A stretch of DNA of 64,000 bases from Aureispira sp. CCB-E. GTDB lineage: Bacteria > Bacteroidota > Bacteroidia > Chitinophagales > Saprospiraceae. The translations under genes and the position numbers were made by a program. The notes under the pieces were generated by a model. It saw nothing but the letters and a program-made list of their open reading frames with translations. It made no database searches and was not told where the DNA came from. The stretch lies in assembly GCF_031326345.1 (NCBI RefSeq), contig NZ_CP133671.1, forward strand, positions 496,001 to 560,000, in the 5' to 3' direction. The first letter of the stretch is position 1. The number at the start of each line of letters is the position of its first letter. Positions 8,667 through 16,576 of the stretch are shown here, one piece after another.

Positions 8667-8757
8667 AATAGTTCGTTGAAAAAAAAAATATTAGCTTGAT
8701 AGTCAGTGGTTTTTGAATTTATTGCTTTTGATTGTCAAACTAATATCAATGAACGAC
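8667..8757. repeat. TAGTTCGTTGA-type intergenic element
   Basis: The left end ATAGTTCGTTGA and right end TCAATGAACGAC form imperfect terminal inverted repeats around about 90 bp. A nested inverted pair (ATATTAGCTTGATA and TGTCAAACTAATAT) gives a second stem. The phrase GATTGTCAAACTAATAT closely matches GATTATCAAGCTAATAT inside the 20.3 kb element, showing the two are related. Lies about 125 bp upstream of ricT. Confidence 0.55.
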
Positions 8758-8881
8758 CAAAATAAAAAACAATACCTATAGAAGCGTGCTTATTGTGGCT
8801 GATAACCTTTTTGAAAAATAGGTATTATTTCATTATCAAATCTAACAAACTAAAAGTGGTTTGTATTAATATATATACGGA

Positions 8882-10408
8882 ATGGGATGTTCGAGTTGTT
8901 CGAGTGGTAGCGATGGCACGCCAAAAGGGTGTGGAAGCAAGGGAGGCTGCTCTACTGGTGGCTGCAATAAATTAAATACCTTCGATTGGTTGTCACATAT
9001 TGATTTGCCTGATTATGGAAGTTATGACTTAGTTGAAGTCAGTTTTAAAAATGGGGCAAGAAAGGAAATTTTCAAGAAACCAGAATTTGTACACATTGCA
9101 ACAGGTGACCATGTTGCTGTAGAAAGTACAGCAAGTGGATACGATGTAGGAAAAGTGTCGTTGATGGGGGAGTTGGTGCATATTCAACTCAAAAAACATC
9201 GTATCAAAGATAATGCGGTGTTGCCCAATATTTTGAGAATTGCTAATGAGCGCGATTTAGAGCGTTTGACAAATGCAAGAGAATCTGAGCGAGAAGCTAT
9301 GATTCGTGCGCGTGTAATTGTGCGGGACTTAGGCTTGGAAATGAAAATTGGAGATGTTGAGTACCAAGGTGACAAACGAAAGATTACCTTTTATTATACA
9401 GCCGATGGACGAGTTGATTTTCGAGAATTGATTCGTGTTTTTGCTAGAGAGTATAAAGTAAAAATCGAAATGCGTCAAATTGGGGCCCGTCAAGAATCGG
9501 CTCGTATTGGAGGGATTGGCTCTTGTGGAAGAGAGTTGTGTTGTTCTACATGGTTGACTAATTTTAAATCTGTTTCTACGGTTGCTGCTCGTTATCAAAA
9601 TTTGGCAATTAATCAGTCTAAGTTGTCGGGGCAATGTGGGCGCTTGAAATGTTGCTTGAACTATGAGTTGAATACGTATTTGGAAGTTTTACAAGAGTTC
9701 CCTAAAAATGTGAATAGCATCAAAACCAAAAAAGGAAATGCTATTTTAATTAAAACGGACATTTTTAAGCGAATTATGTATTTTGCTTATCGAACTGAGT
9801 TTGGTATTTCGGAAGTACATCAATTGTCTGTGGAGCAAGTAAAAGAATTAAATGCCCAAAACAAAAAAGGTATTTTACCAGAAGATTTAAAAGATGTAAC
9901 GCAACCCAACACGTTTATCGAAGAGACAGAAGAAATTGGATTTGTGGATGGTGCTGGAAGTTTGGAATTGAAACAATTGGAAACGAAGAAAAAACGAAAT
10001 CGCAACCGAAATCGTAATAAGAATAAAAATAAGAACAATTCCAATAAATCAAACTCGAATAAACCAGTTGCAAATAAGACCGAAAGCAAGACAGAGAGAA
10101 CATCCAAAAGCTCTAATAGAAGCAAGAAGTCCAATAATAATCCTAAGACAAAATCAAAACAACAAAATAAAACGGTTAATAAAACAGTTGCTAATAATAA
10201 GTCGGGAGATTCCAAAAGAACTACTAATTCAAGACAGAAAAAAGTAAATTCAAATCCCAATAGTAACTCTACGAATTCAAATACAACTCCTAAAAATAAA
10301 ACGAATTCTAGAAATCGTAACCGAAATAGGAATAGAAGAAAAAATCAAGGACCGAAGTCTAATAACAATGCTAAAAACGATACTAACAACTCCACAAAAA
10401 AAGATTAA
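8882..10408 (+). CDS. ricT: PSP1/RicT family regulatory protein with long basic tail
   Basis: The N-terminal 30 residues are Cys-rich (GCSSCSSG..GCGSKGGCSTGGC), followed by the PSP1/RicT domain (about 40-320) with the two conserved cysteine clusters, GRELCCSTW and GRLKCCLNYE. RicT (YaaT) in Bacillus is part of an Fe-S-containing complex affecting RNA processing; the role in Bacteroidota is not established. From about residue 365 to the end the chain is a low-complexity Asn/Lys/Arg/Ser tail (NRNRNRNKNKNKNN and similar), extending the protein to 508 residues. A basic tail like this could bind RNA; that is inference. The 3' end overlaps gldH by 41 bp, a ricT-gldH adjacency also known from flavobacteria. 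Confidence 0.9.
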   Translation: MGCSSCSSGSDGTPKGCGSKGGCSTGGCNKLNTFDWLSHIDLPDYGSYDLVEVSFKNGARKEIFKKPEFVHIATGDHVAVESTASGYDVGKVSLMGELVHIQLKKHRIKDNAVLPNILRIANERDLERLTNARESEREAMIRARVIVRDLGLEMKIGDVEYQGDKRKITFYYTADGRVDFRELIRVFAREYKVKIEMRQIGARQESARIGGIGSCGRELCCSTWLTNFKSVSTVAARYQNLAINQSKLSGQCGRLKCCLNYELNTYLEVLQEFPKNVNSIKTKKGNAILIKTDIFKRIMYFAYRTEFGISEVHQLSVEQVKELNAQNKKGILPEDLKDVTQPNTFIEETEEIGFVDGAGSLELKQLETKKKRNRNRNRNKNKNKNNSNKSNSNKPVANKTESKTERTSKSSNRSKKSNNNPKTKSKQQNKTVNKTVANNKSGDSKRTTNSRQKKVNSNPNSNSTNSNTTPKNKTNSRNRNRNRNRRKNQGPKSNNNAKNDTNNSTKKD

Positions 10409-10889
10409 TTTCAACAGTTGCTCTCGGCTATTTTTGCAGTGGGCAACTGTTTTTGTTTTATGCTTAAACCTTGCTAGTTGTAGCACAGTTTACGATCAAA
10501 CAACTATTATTGAAAATGGTGTCTGGACAGCCGATAATTTTATTGAGTTTGAATTTGAAATCCAAGATACTTCCCAACTGTATGATATTTTTATAGAAGT
10601 GAATCATGATGCGAATTATGCCTATCAAAATATTTATTGTTTGGTTGAAACCTTTGAATTAAAGAAGCAGATTCGAGAAGATTTATGTTCTTTGGAATTG
10701 GCTGATTCTAAAGGTAATTGGAAAAGTGATGATTGTGGTACGGAGGTTTGCAATCGAAAAATTCCTTTTATTATCAAAACCCAATTTAATCGTCTAGGAA
10801 TACACAAAATTGTATTCAAACAAAACACTAGGGAAGCTAATTTAGAAGGTATTAATAGCTTAAGATTATTAATAGAAACAACGAATTAA
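10368..10889 (+). CDS. gldH: Gliding motility lipoprotein GldH
   Basis: A 173-residue lipoprotein. The hydrophobic segment LFLQWATVFVLCLNLASC ends in a lipobox with the acylated Cys near residue 39. The mature part follows the GldH pattern: YDQTTIIENGVWTADNFIEF, then FEFEIQDTSQLYDIFIEVNH and the C-terminal KIVFKQNTREANLEGINSL. GldH is required for gliding in Flavobacterium and supports type IX secretion there. The ATG start lies inside ricT (41-bp overlap), giving a long n-region; a start nearer the hydrophobic segment without ATG is possible. Co-transcription with ricT is likely. A TIR element begins 53 bp after its stop. Confidence 0.88.
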   Translation: MLKTILTTPQKKINFNSCSRLFLQWATVFVLCLNLASCSTVYDQTTIIENGVWTADNFIEFEFEIQDTSQLYDIFIEVNHDANYAYQNIYCLVETFELKKQIREDLCSLELADSKGNWKSDDCGTEVCNRKIPFIIKTQFNRLGIHKIVFKQNTREANLEGINSLRLLIETTN

Positions 10890-10941
10890 AAGTTCAGTTA
10901 ATACCATTAGTTGTGAACTAGTATAGTCATATTGTAAAGAA

Positions 10942-11074
10942 TTAATAGTTCGCTGATTTTTTTAATAAAACATAAGAAAGTGTTTTGTATTAGGTTGATA
11001 ATTAGATTTAAAACCCTTTGCGTTAGAAGGGAATAATACTGATTATCGACCATGCCGTTTGAGCGAACTAATAA
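10942..11074. repeat. TAGTTCGCTGA-type intergenic element
   Basis: TTAATAGTTCGCTGA at the left and TGAGCGAACTAATAA at the right are near-perfect terminal inverted repeats (reverse complement of the right end is TTATTAGTTCGCTCA). The 133-bp unit fills the gap between gldH and the glutaminyl-cyclase gene, ending 32 bp before that gene's start. Internal GGTTGATAATTAG and CTGATTATCGAC echo the inner stem of the 20.3 kb element. Confidence 0.6.
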
Positions 11075-11105
11075 AGAATCAGAAGTTTAATAAAATAAAA
11101 TTACA

Positions 11106-12161
11106 GTGAAAACATTACCCAATATTATTTCAATTCTTTTTAGCCTACTATTGGTAACTTCTATTTTTGTAGGTTGCGAGAGTCCTACCAAACCTCCTGT
11201 TATAGACCCAGATCCCAAGCCAGAACCAGAAGTTTTTGTGCCTAGTTTTGACAAGGACAGTGCTTACTATTTTGTACAAAAACAAGTGGATTTTGGACCT
11301 AGAGTACCTGAAACAGCAGAACATAAAGCTTGTTCAGAATGGATAAAGACAACTTTGGAATCATATGATGGATGGGAAGTTAAATTTCAAGATGCAGAAA
11401 TAGAAGGGTTTGATAATAAACCTATGAAGATACGAAATATCATAGCAACTTATAAACCCGAAGCTGATGAGCGAGTGCTTTTGTGTGCACATTGGGATAC
11501 TAGACGCATGGCGGATCAAGATACCGAACGAACAGAAGAACCAATTTTAGGGGCTGATGATGGTGGAAGTGGCGTTGGCGTTTTGATGGAATTGGCTCGT
11601 ACCGTTAGCAAAAATCCTTTAAATGCAGGTATCGAAATTGTCTTTTTTGATGCTGAAGATCAAGGTGAATCAGGTACTCCTAGACCAGCAGAACAAACTT
11701 GGTGTTTGGGGGCACAATATTGGAGTCGAAATCAGCACAATATGAAAGTGCAACCACGATTTGGTATTTTATTGGATATGGTTGGTCGTTCTGGAGCACA
11801 GTTTCCCAAGGAAGGGGTTTCCTTAGCTCGTGCTGGACAAATTGTAAATATTGTATGGAATCAAGCGTTGGAATTGGGTTTAAATGAATTGTTTGTAAAA
11901 GAGAAAGACGATCAATTGATTGATGACCATGTCTATGTTAATGATATAGGAGGCATCAAAACAATTGATATTATCAACCGCCCTGTGTTGAGAGATGCAA
12001 ATGGCCAAATTGTTATGAATAGAGAAGAAAATCGCCCAGAGCGCCGTTTTGGAGACCATTGGCATACCCACAATGATAACATGCAAATTATAGACCCTTA
12101 TACGTTGGAATCGGTAGGAGATGTCTTGCTCCATGTTTTGTACAAAGAAGTAGCAGAGTAA
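11106..12161 (+). CDS. Glutaminyl-peptide cyclotransferase-type (M28 fold) lipoprotein
   Basis: A 351-residue lipoprotein (lipobox FVGC, acyl-Cys at about 24, then a Pro/Asp-rich linker). The zinc-site motifs of the M28 fold are present: CAHWDTR, GADDGGSGVGVL, VFFDAEDQGE, and late GDHWHTHNDNM. The phrases WCLGAQYW, ILLDMVGRSGAQF and LIDDHVYVN are those of bacterial type II glutaminyl cyclases such as the Porphyromonas enzyme, rather than of general aminopeptidases. Such an enzyme converts N-terminal Gln of exported proteins to pyroglutamate at the periplasmic face. The start is GTG, giving a proper signal sequence. Fits the abundance of Gln at predicted mature N-termini in this window. A true M28 aminopeptidase is the main alternative. 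Confidence 0.85.
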   Translation: MKTLPNIISILFSLLLVTSIFVGCESPTKPPVIDPDPKPEPEVFVPSFDKDSAYYFVQKQVDFGPRVPETAEHKACSEWIKTTLESYDGWEVKFQDAEIEGFDNKPMKIRNIIATYKPEADERVLLCAHWDTRRMADQDTERTEEPILGADDGGSGVGVLMELARTVSKNPLNAGIEIVFFDAEDQGESGTPRPAEQTWCLGAQYWSRNQHNMKVQPRFGILLDMVGRSGAQFPKEGVSLARAGQIVNIVWNQALELGLNELFVKEKDDQLIDDHVYVNDIGGIKTIDIINRPVLRDANGQIVMNREENRPERRFGDHWHTHNDNMQIIDPYTLESVGDVLLHVLYKEVAE

Positions 12162-12386
12162 TGTTTAAAAGATATTAATACGGTTTTTGAGACTACCAAA
12201 ATAGTAGTATTAAAGCACATTTTTTATCAAATCTTCTATAAGAAAGACCCCTCCTTGGTTGTAAATATTCATAAGTATTTACTAACTTAAAGATTAAACT
12301 TAATAATTCTTTTATATACAATGTTTCTATGAAAGAATTGTGGTCCTACATAATTTGTTATTTCACCCAATAAATGAATTTTAATA

Positions 12387-13934
12387 ATGAAAATTCCGAG
12401 CTTAATTCTTAAACAGTTATATACTTTTAATAGCTTAGAAAACATTGATGGTGGTGTCCAATTTACAGTCAAAAACCGTTTGAGTGACGCTACATTTGCA
12501 GGTTTAAAAGAAGTTAAAATTGATGGACAAAAAGTGCCGCTAGATTCCATAAAACTACATTTGAGCGATGGAACGATACTATCTGCCAAAGACGTTTCTA
12601 GTAGCAATCCAATTCAATTTAACTTACGAGAAACCATTAATATGGTTTGTGCTATTCCGCATTTACAAACAGGAAAGTACAAGTTAGAAATAACATTCAC
12701 AGCAGATCCTTTTGGAGATTTGACTTTAGATGTAGAGGATGGTGTTTCGAAAAAAGATGATTCTAGAGTAACGATTCCTAGAGACAAAAATGACGATTAC
12801 TCTGATCATGCTATCAAAGAACGTCAAAAATTTACAGAAGATTATACTGGTGCAAAATTAGAGCATGTAACAAAATACTCGTTTGACCCACATACGCTCT
12901 CTGGCAATTGTGAGCATTTTACAGGAGTAGCTCAAATTCCGTTGGGAATTGCAGGACCTATTAAAATTAATGGGGAGTACGCACAAGGTGAGTACTTGGT
13001 GCCTATGGCAACAACAGAAGGAACATTAGTGGCATCTTATAATCGTGGTATCAAAGTAATGAATCTTTGTGGAGGTGTCAAATGTACCGTAGTGCGTGAT
13101 GCCATGCAACGTGCTCCTGTATTTGTCTTTGAAGATGCTCGTGCTGCACGTGACTTTGTGGATTGGACAAAGGAACATTTTGCTAAAATAGCCGAAGAAG
13201 CAGAAGCAACTTCAAGTGTAGCTCGTTTGCAGTACATAGATCCTTATTTGTCTAACAAATTCGCTTTTTTGCGTTTTAATTACTCCACAGGAGATGCTGC
13301 AGGACAAAACATGGTAGGTCGTGCGACTTTTGCTGCTTGTAGTTGGATTTTAGAAGCTTACAAAGAAAACCCAATTAAGCATTTTTACTTGGAGTCTAAT
13401 TTTGCTACTGACAAAAAGGCTTCTCAAGTGAATATCATGCGTACACGTGGTAAGCGTGTGACGGCTGAAATCGTTTTAAAACGAGATGTACTAATTCAAC
13501 ATATGCGTGTGGAGCCAGAACAATTGGCGTACCACTCTAGTGTATCGAATGTAGGGTCAATTTTGTCCGGTGCTAATAATAATGGAGCACATTCTGCCAA
13601 CGCTATTACAGCTATTTTTATCGCAACAGGACAAGATGTTGCTAATGTCTCGGAATCATCGGCGGCAATCACTTATGCCGAAATCACAAAAGAGGGCGAT
13701 TTGTATCTTTCTATCACCATACCATCTTTAATTATAGCTACTTATGGAGGTGGTACAGGACTAGCAACACAAAAAGAATGTCTACAAATGCTAGATTGTG
13801 TCGGTCGCGACCGTGTCAATAAGTTGGCAGAAATTATTGCTGGCGTTGTTTTGGCAGGAGAGATTTCTTTGGGATCGGCTATTTCTTCTTCGGATTGGGT
13901 GTCTAGTCATGAGCAATATGGTCGTAATCGTTAG
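12387..13934 (+). CDS. Hydroxymethylglutaryl-CoA reductase with extra N-terminal domain
   Basis: Makes mevalonate from HMG-CoA with NAD(P)H, the committed step of the mevalonate isoprenoid route. The catalytic set is complete: Glu in TTEG (about 211), Asp in GDAAGQNM (303), Lys in NFATDKKAS (about 343), Asp in TGQDVANV (417) and the late His in SSHEQYG (508). The arrangement and the C-terminal His position resemble the class I enzymes. Residues 1-130 are not part of a standard bacterial reductase and have no membrane segments; they read as a beta-sandwich (GVQFTVKNRLSDATFAGL, VKIDGQKVP) and resemble the C-glycoside deglycosidase beta-subunit/DUF6379 type. No other mevalonate gene lies in the window. 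Transcribed alone, ended by a strong terminator. Confidence 0.93.
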   Translation: MKIPSLILKQLYTFNSLENIDGGVQFTVKNRLSDATFAGLKEVKIDGQKVPLDSIKLHLSDGTILSAKDVSSSNPIQFNLRETINMVCAIPHLQTGKYKLEITFTADPFGDLTLDVEDGVSKKDDSRVTIPRDKNDDYSDHAIKERQKFTEDYTGAKLEHVTKYSFDPHTLSGNCEHFTGVAQIPLGIAGPIKINGEYAQGEYLVPMATTEGTLVASYNRGIKVMNLCGGVKCTVVRDAMQRAPVFVFEDARAARDFVDWTKEHFAKIAEEAEATSSVARLQYIDPYLSNKFAFLRFNYSTGDAAGQNMVGRATFAACSWILEAYKENPIKHFYLESNFATDKKASQVNIMRTRGKRVTAEIVLKRDVLIQHMRVEPEQLAYHSSVSNVGSILSGANNNGAHSANAITAIFIATGQDVANVSESSAAITYAEITKEGDLYLSITIPSLIIATYGGGTGLATQKECLQMLDCVGRDRVNKLAEIIAGVVLAGEISLGSAISSSDWVSSHEQYGRNR

Positions 13935-13964
13935 ATGAAACGATTGTTAAGAACGATATAAAAT

Positions 13965-14008
13965 AGAAGGAATTATGCGATTGACGCATAATTCCTTCTT
14001 GCTTTTTG
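13965..14008. terminator. Bidirectional intrinsic terminator
   Basis: AGAAGGAATTATGCG and CGCATAATTCCTTCT form a 15-bp perfect stem with a 5-nt loop, followed on the plus strand by TGCTTTTTG. It lies between the convergent HMG-CoA reductase and LRR-protein genes and probably serves both. Confidence 0.85.
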
Positions 14009-14012
14009 TGCT

Positions 14013-15086
14013 TTACTGTTTGAGTATTTTGGATGTGTGTGTGCCTTGTTCTGTCTGAATGGTTACAAAATAGATACCTGTATTGTACATCTTTACACCT
14101 AGATTGATTTGTTGGGTGCTGCCAAGATCTTGTGTATATAGGGTTTGCCCTGTTGATGCTGTAATTTTTACAGAAACACTATGGCACAAGTGTCCCAAAT
14201 CAATTGTTATGTTATCTTCTATTGGGTTGGGGTATATAGAAATATTTTCTAAGGTATTCTCTGTTTGTAATATACTCGTTATGCAGGTTGTGCTAAAAGT
14301 CGTTGTAGAGTCTATATTTGTCCAATTATTGGTAGAAAATACGGGGTCATCGACTTCTATGCAGGTTAAATTAGGGTTATTGGAGGTGTTAAAAGTATTA
14401 AAGTTAGCGTTATTTCCATTCTTGATATTTAATGTGCTTAATTGGTTGTTACTACCACTAAAATTGAACAAAGTAGAGTGTTGACTCAGATCTAAGTTTG
14501 TTATTTGATTGTTATAAATATAGAGATTTTGTAAATTTAGATTTTGGCTTATATCTAAATTGGAGAGTTGATTGTTGCCAATATTTAACGTCATTAAATT
14601 AGGGTTCTGACTAAGATCAATTGTATTAATTTGATTGAAGTAAACCGCTAAAACTTCTAGGTCAGGGTTTTGATTTAGGTTGATAGTTGTAAAGCCATTT
14701 GTATAAGCAATTAATTTCTTTAGTTTGGGATTGTGAGAGACATCTAAATTTAGCAACCAGTTGCCAAAGCAGAGCAATTCTTCCAAATGAACATTTTGAC
14801 TTAGGTTTAAGCTTTGAATTTGGTTAACACTACAATCTAAAACTCGAAGATTGACAAACGCTTCTATTCCTGTCAAATCGGTAATATTGCGGAGAGAACA
14901 GTTGATCGTACCCGTAAATGCAGTAGCTTCACTTATTTGTATTTCATTGTCCCCATTTGTATTAATAGCATTGTTCCCAATTAAATAACTTTTAAAATTA
15001 GGATTAGGAATAGTTACGTTTTGTGCTTTGGTGTAAGTTGCGCAAGTGCAGATAAATAATAAAAATAAAGTCCTGAGAGTTTTCAT
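14013..15086 (-). CDS. Leucine-rich-repeat surface protein with T9SS type A sorting domain
   Basis: A 357-residue exported protein: signal peptide ending TKA before Gln-22, then leucine-rich repeats at about 60-245 with units such as LNLSQNPDLEVLAVYFNQI-type strings (NLDVSHNPKLKKL, TIDLSQNPNLMTLNIGNNQL), and a C-terminal domain of about 75 residues beginning ISIYPNPIEDNITID and ending GIYFVTIQTEQG..SKILKQ, the type A T9SS signal. It is expected to be secreted by the type IX system and cleaved or anchored at the surface. The LRR region suggests protein or glycan binding. The upstream neighbour on the same strand ends 87 bp away behind its own terminator, so this gene probably has its own promoter. 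Confidence 0.88.
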   Translation of the reverse strand: MKTLRTLFLLFICTCATYTKAQNVTIPNPNFKSYLIGNNAINTNGDNEIQISEATAFTGTINCSLRNITDLTGIEAFVNLRVLDCSVNQIQSLNLSQNVHLEELLCFGNWLLNLDVSHNPKLKKLIAYTNGFTTINLNQNPDLEVLAVYFNQINTIDLSQNPNLMTLNIGNNQLSNLDISQNLNLQNLYIYNNQITNLDLSQHSTLFNFSGSNNQLSTLNIKNGNNANFNTFNTSNNPNLTCIEVDDPVFSTNNWTNIDSTTTFSTTCITSILQTENTLENISIYPNPIEDNITIDLGHLCHSVSVKITASTGQTLYTQDLGSTQQINLGVKMYNTGIYFVTIQTEQGTHTSKILKQ

Positions 15087-15107
15087 AAAAATGATTTGAT
15101 GACAAAT

Positions 15108-15151
15108 TAAAAAACGAAGTTGTTTGAAGTATTTTTAACTTCAAACAACTT
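15108..15151 (-). terminator. Terminator after the beta-helix lipoprotein gene
   Basis: AAGTTGTTTGAAGT and ACTTCAAACAACTT form a 14-bp perfect stem with a 7-nt loop. Read on the minus strand it is followed by CGTTTTTTAA. It lies 22 bp past the stop of the beta-helix gene and separates it from the LRR gene. Confidence 0.8.
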
Positions 15152-15173
15152 AATATTTAATATGAAAATTAAA

Positions 15174-16373
15174 TTAATTTCCCTTGCAGTATTGACTGAC
15201 CACATTATTATAACTTATATTGGTACGAGTTAAATTGGGATTGGCAGCATCGTTAGCTCCTTTGGGAGCATCGTAAAAGGCACAGTTAGAAACATCATTA
15301 ATAGAAACATCGTGGATATTAATAACAGGGTCTGCCCACATATAAATCGCTCCTTTATCGCTTCCTGTATGTTCTATTGTTGCATAGCCAATTTCATTAA
15401 AAGGACTTTGAGTAAAGGTAAATTGAATGCCATTCCAAATACCAGAGCGGTCATCTTCGCCTTTAAATTGGATTTTGTTATTGGGAGTTCCCACGGCAAT
15501 CAAAGCACCACCATCGTCAATGTGCAATCCTGTTTGAACTTCAAATTCGATTATTGCACCAGCATTGATGGTTAGTTTTCCGCTATTCCCAATTTCTTGA
15601 TCTCCAAAAATTCCCCCACTAGAAGCTGTTAAACGGTAAGGTATACTAAGCGCCTGCCATGTTTGAGTCGTTTTTATCTCATTTCCAACTCTCATATGTA
15701 CGTAAGAATTGGTGTTACCAGAAAAAGAATTGGTGGCATCAACAATATTCACATAGTTAGCTCTCATAAGCATCGGAGTATTGTTGTTGTTGAATTTATT
15801 GTTCATTAAAGAAGTGATTTGAGCGGACGTATAATTGGAGTTTATACCATAAGCAGCACTATTCTCAAAGGTACAATTGTCTATTTTAATTTTAGAGTCG
15901 GCGTATATGACTAAGCATCCTCTTTCGCCATTGGAGTTAAAGGCATCACTTCCTGCGCCTTTGATGGTCACATGATCTAGTATATTAGCCGTTTTATCGC
16001 TATAAACAATAACGCCCAACCAAGCACCAACAGCATTTTCACTAGAACCCATCAAAGTAATTGGCTCGGCAGAAGTTCCTATGGCATTGATACTGCCTGT
16101 TTCTTGGATGGCTAAGCCTGTTCCATCTTCAAATTGAATCGTAACACCACTTTCAACCTTTAGATTGGCTGTAACGTCATAATAAGAGCTACCTTTAATA
16201 ATATAATCTACTCCAGCACAGTGATTGGTTAGGGTTTGGTCTGTTTTAAAATGGCTGAAATCTGAAATGGTAATCGAATTGCAGGGCGGTGGTGGTGGGT
16301 CATCACAAGCACCAAAAGAAAGTACCACAAGTGGCAAGGCAATAGAGCAAATTTTTTTAATAATTGGTTTCAT
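15174..16373 (-). CDS. Beta-helix repeat lipoprotein
   Basis: A 399-residue lipoprotein (lipobox SFGAC, Cys near 23, then DDPPPPP linker). The mature chain is rich in short strands with right-handed beta-helix features: GVTIQFEDGTGLAIQETGSI, NAIGTSAEPITLMGS, DNCTFENSAAYGINSNYT, and a second copy of the same scheme (LTINAGAIIEFEVQTGLHID, AVGTPNNKIQFKGEDD). Two halves look like an internal duplication. No T9SS C-terminal domain is seen, so it is held by its lipid anchor. Such proteins often bind or cleave polysaccharides, but no lyase active-site pattern is recognisable; the function is unknown. Confidence 0.75.
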   Translation of the reverse strand: MKPIIKKICSIALPLVVLSFGACDDPPPPPCNSITISDFSHFKTDQTLTNHCAGVDYIIKGSSYYDVTANLKVESGVTIQFEDGTGLAIQETGSINAIGTSAEPITLMGSSENAVGAWLGVIVYSDKTANILDHVTIKGAGSDAFNSNGERGCLVIYADSKIKIDNCTFENSAAYGINSNYTSAQITSLMNNKFNNNNTPMLMRANYVNIVDATNSFSGNTNSYVHMRVGNEIKTTQTWQALSIPYRLTASSGGIFGDQEIGNSGKLTINAGAIIEFEVQTGLHIDDGGALIAVGTPNNKIQFKGEDDRSGIWNGIQFTFTQSPFNEIGYATIEHTGSDKGAIYMWADPVINIHDVSINDVSNCAFYDAPKGANDAANPNLTRTNISYNNVVSQYCKGN

Positions 16374-16576
16374 TGTTGTTTGGTTTTTTATACAGAATCT
16401 TCAACCTAATAAAGCATTGGAACTAAAAAGGGTAATTAAGTTGGTTGAGAATTCTATTTTTTTAATAATAGTTGTTTAGTTGTATCAAAATTAGGATATG
16501 TACATTATGAGTACAACATGAATTTTCTCCTTTGTGATGAAAAAAAATGCTGTAATACCCGAATAATAAACGCAAA

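Noticed and set aside
8793-8975. Short frame overlapping the ricT start
   Set aside because: Its end lies in the Cys-rich ricT N-terminus in another frame; ricT has clear family motifs and the short frame has none.
9820-10260. Opposite-strand Leu/Phe-rich frame of 146 codons within ricT
   Set aside because: It mirrors the Asn/Lys-rich tail codons of ricT; the hydrophobic look is a by-product of composition.
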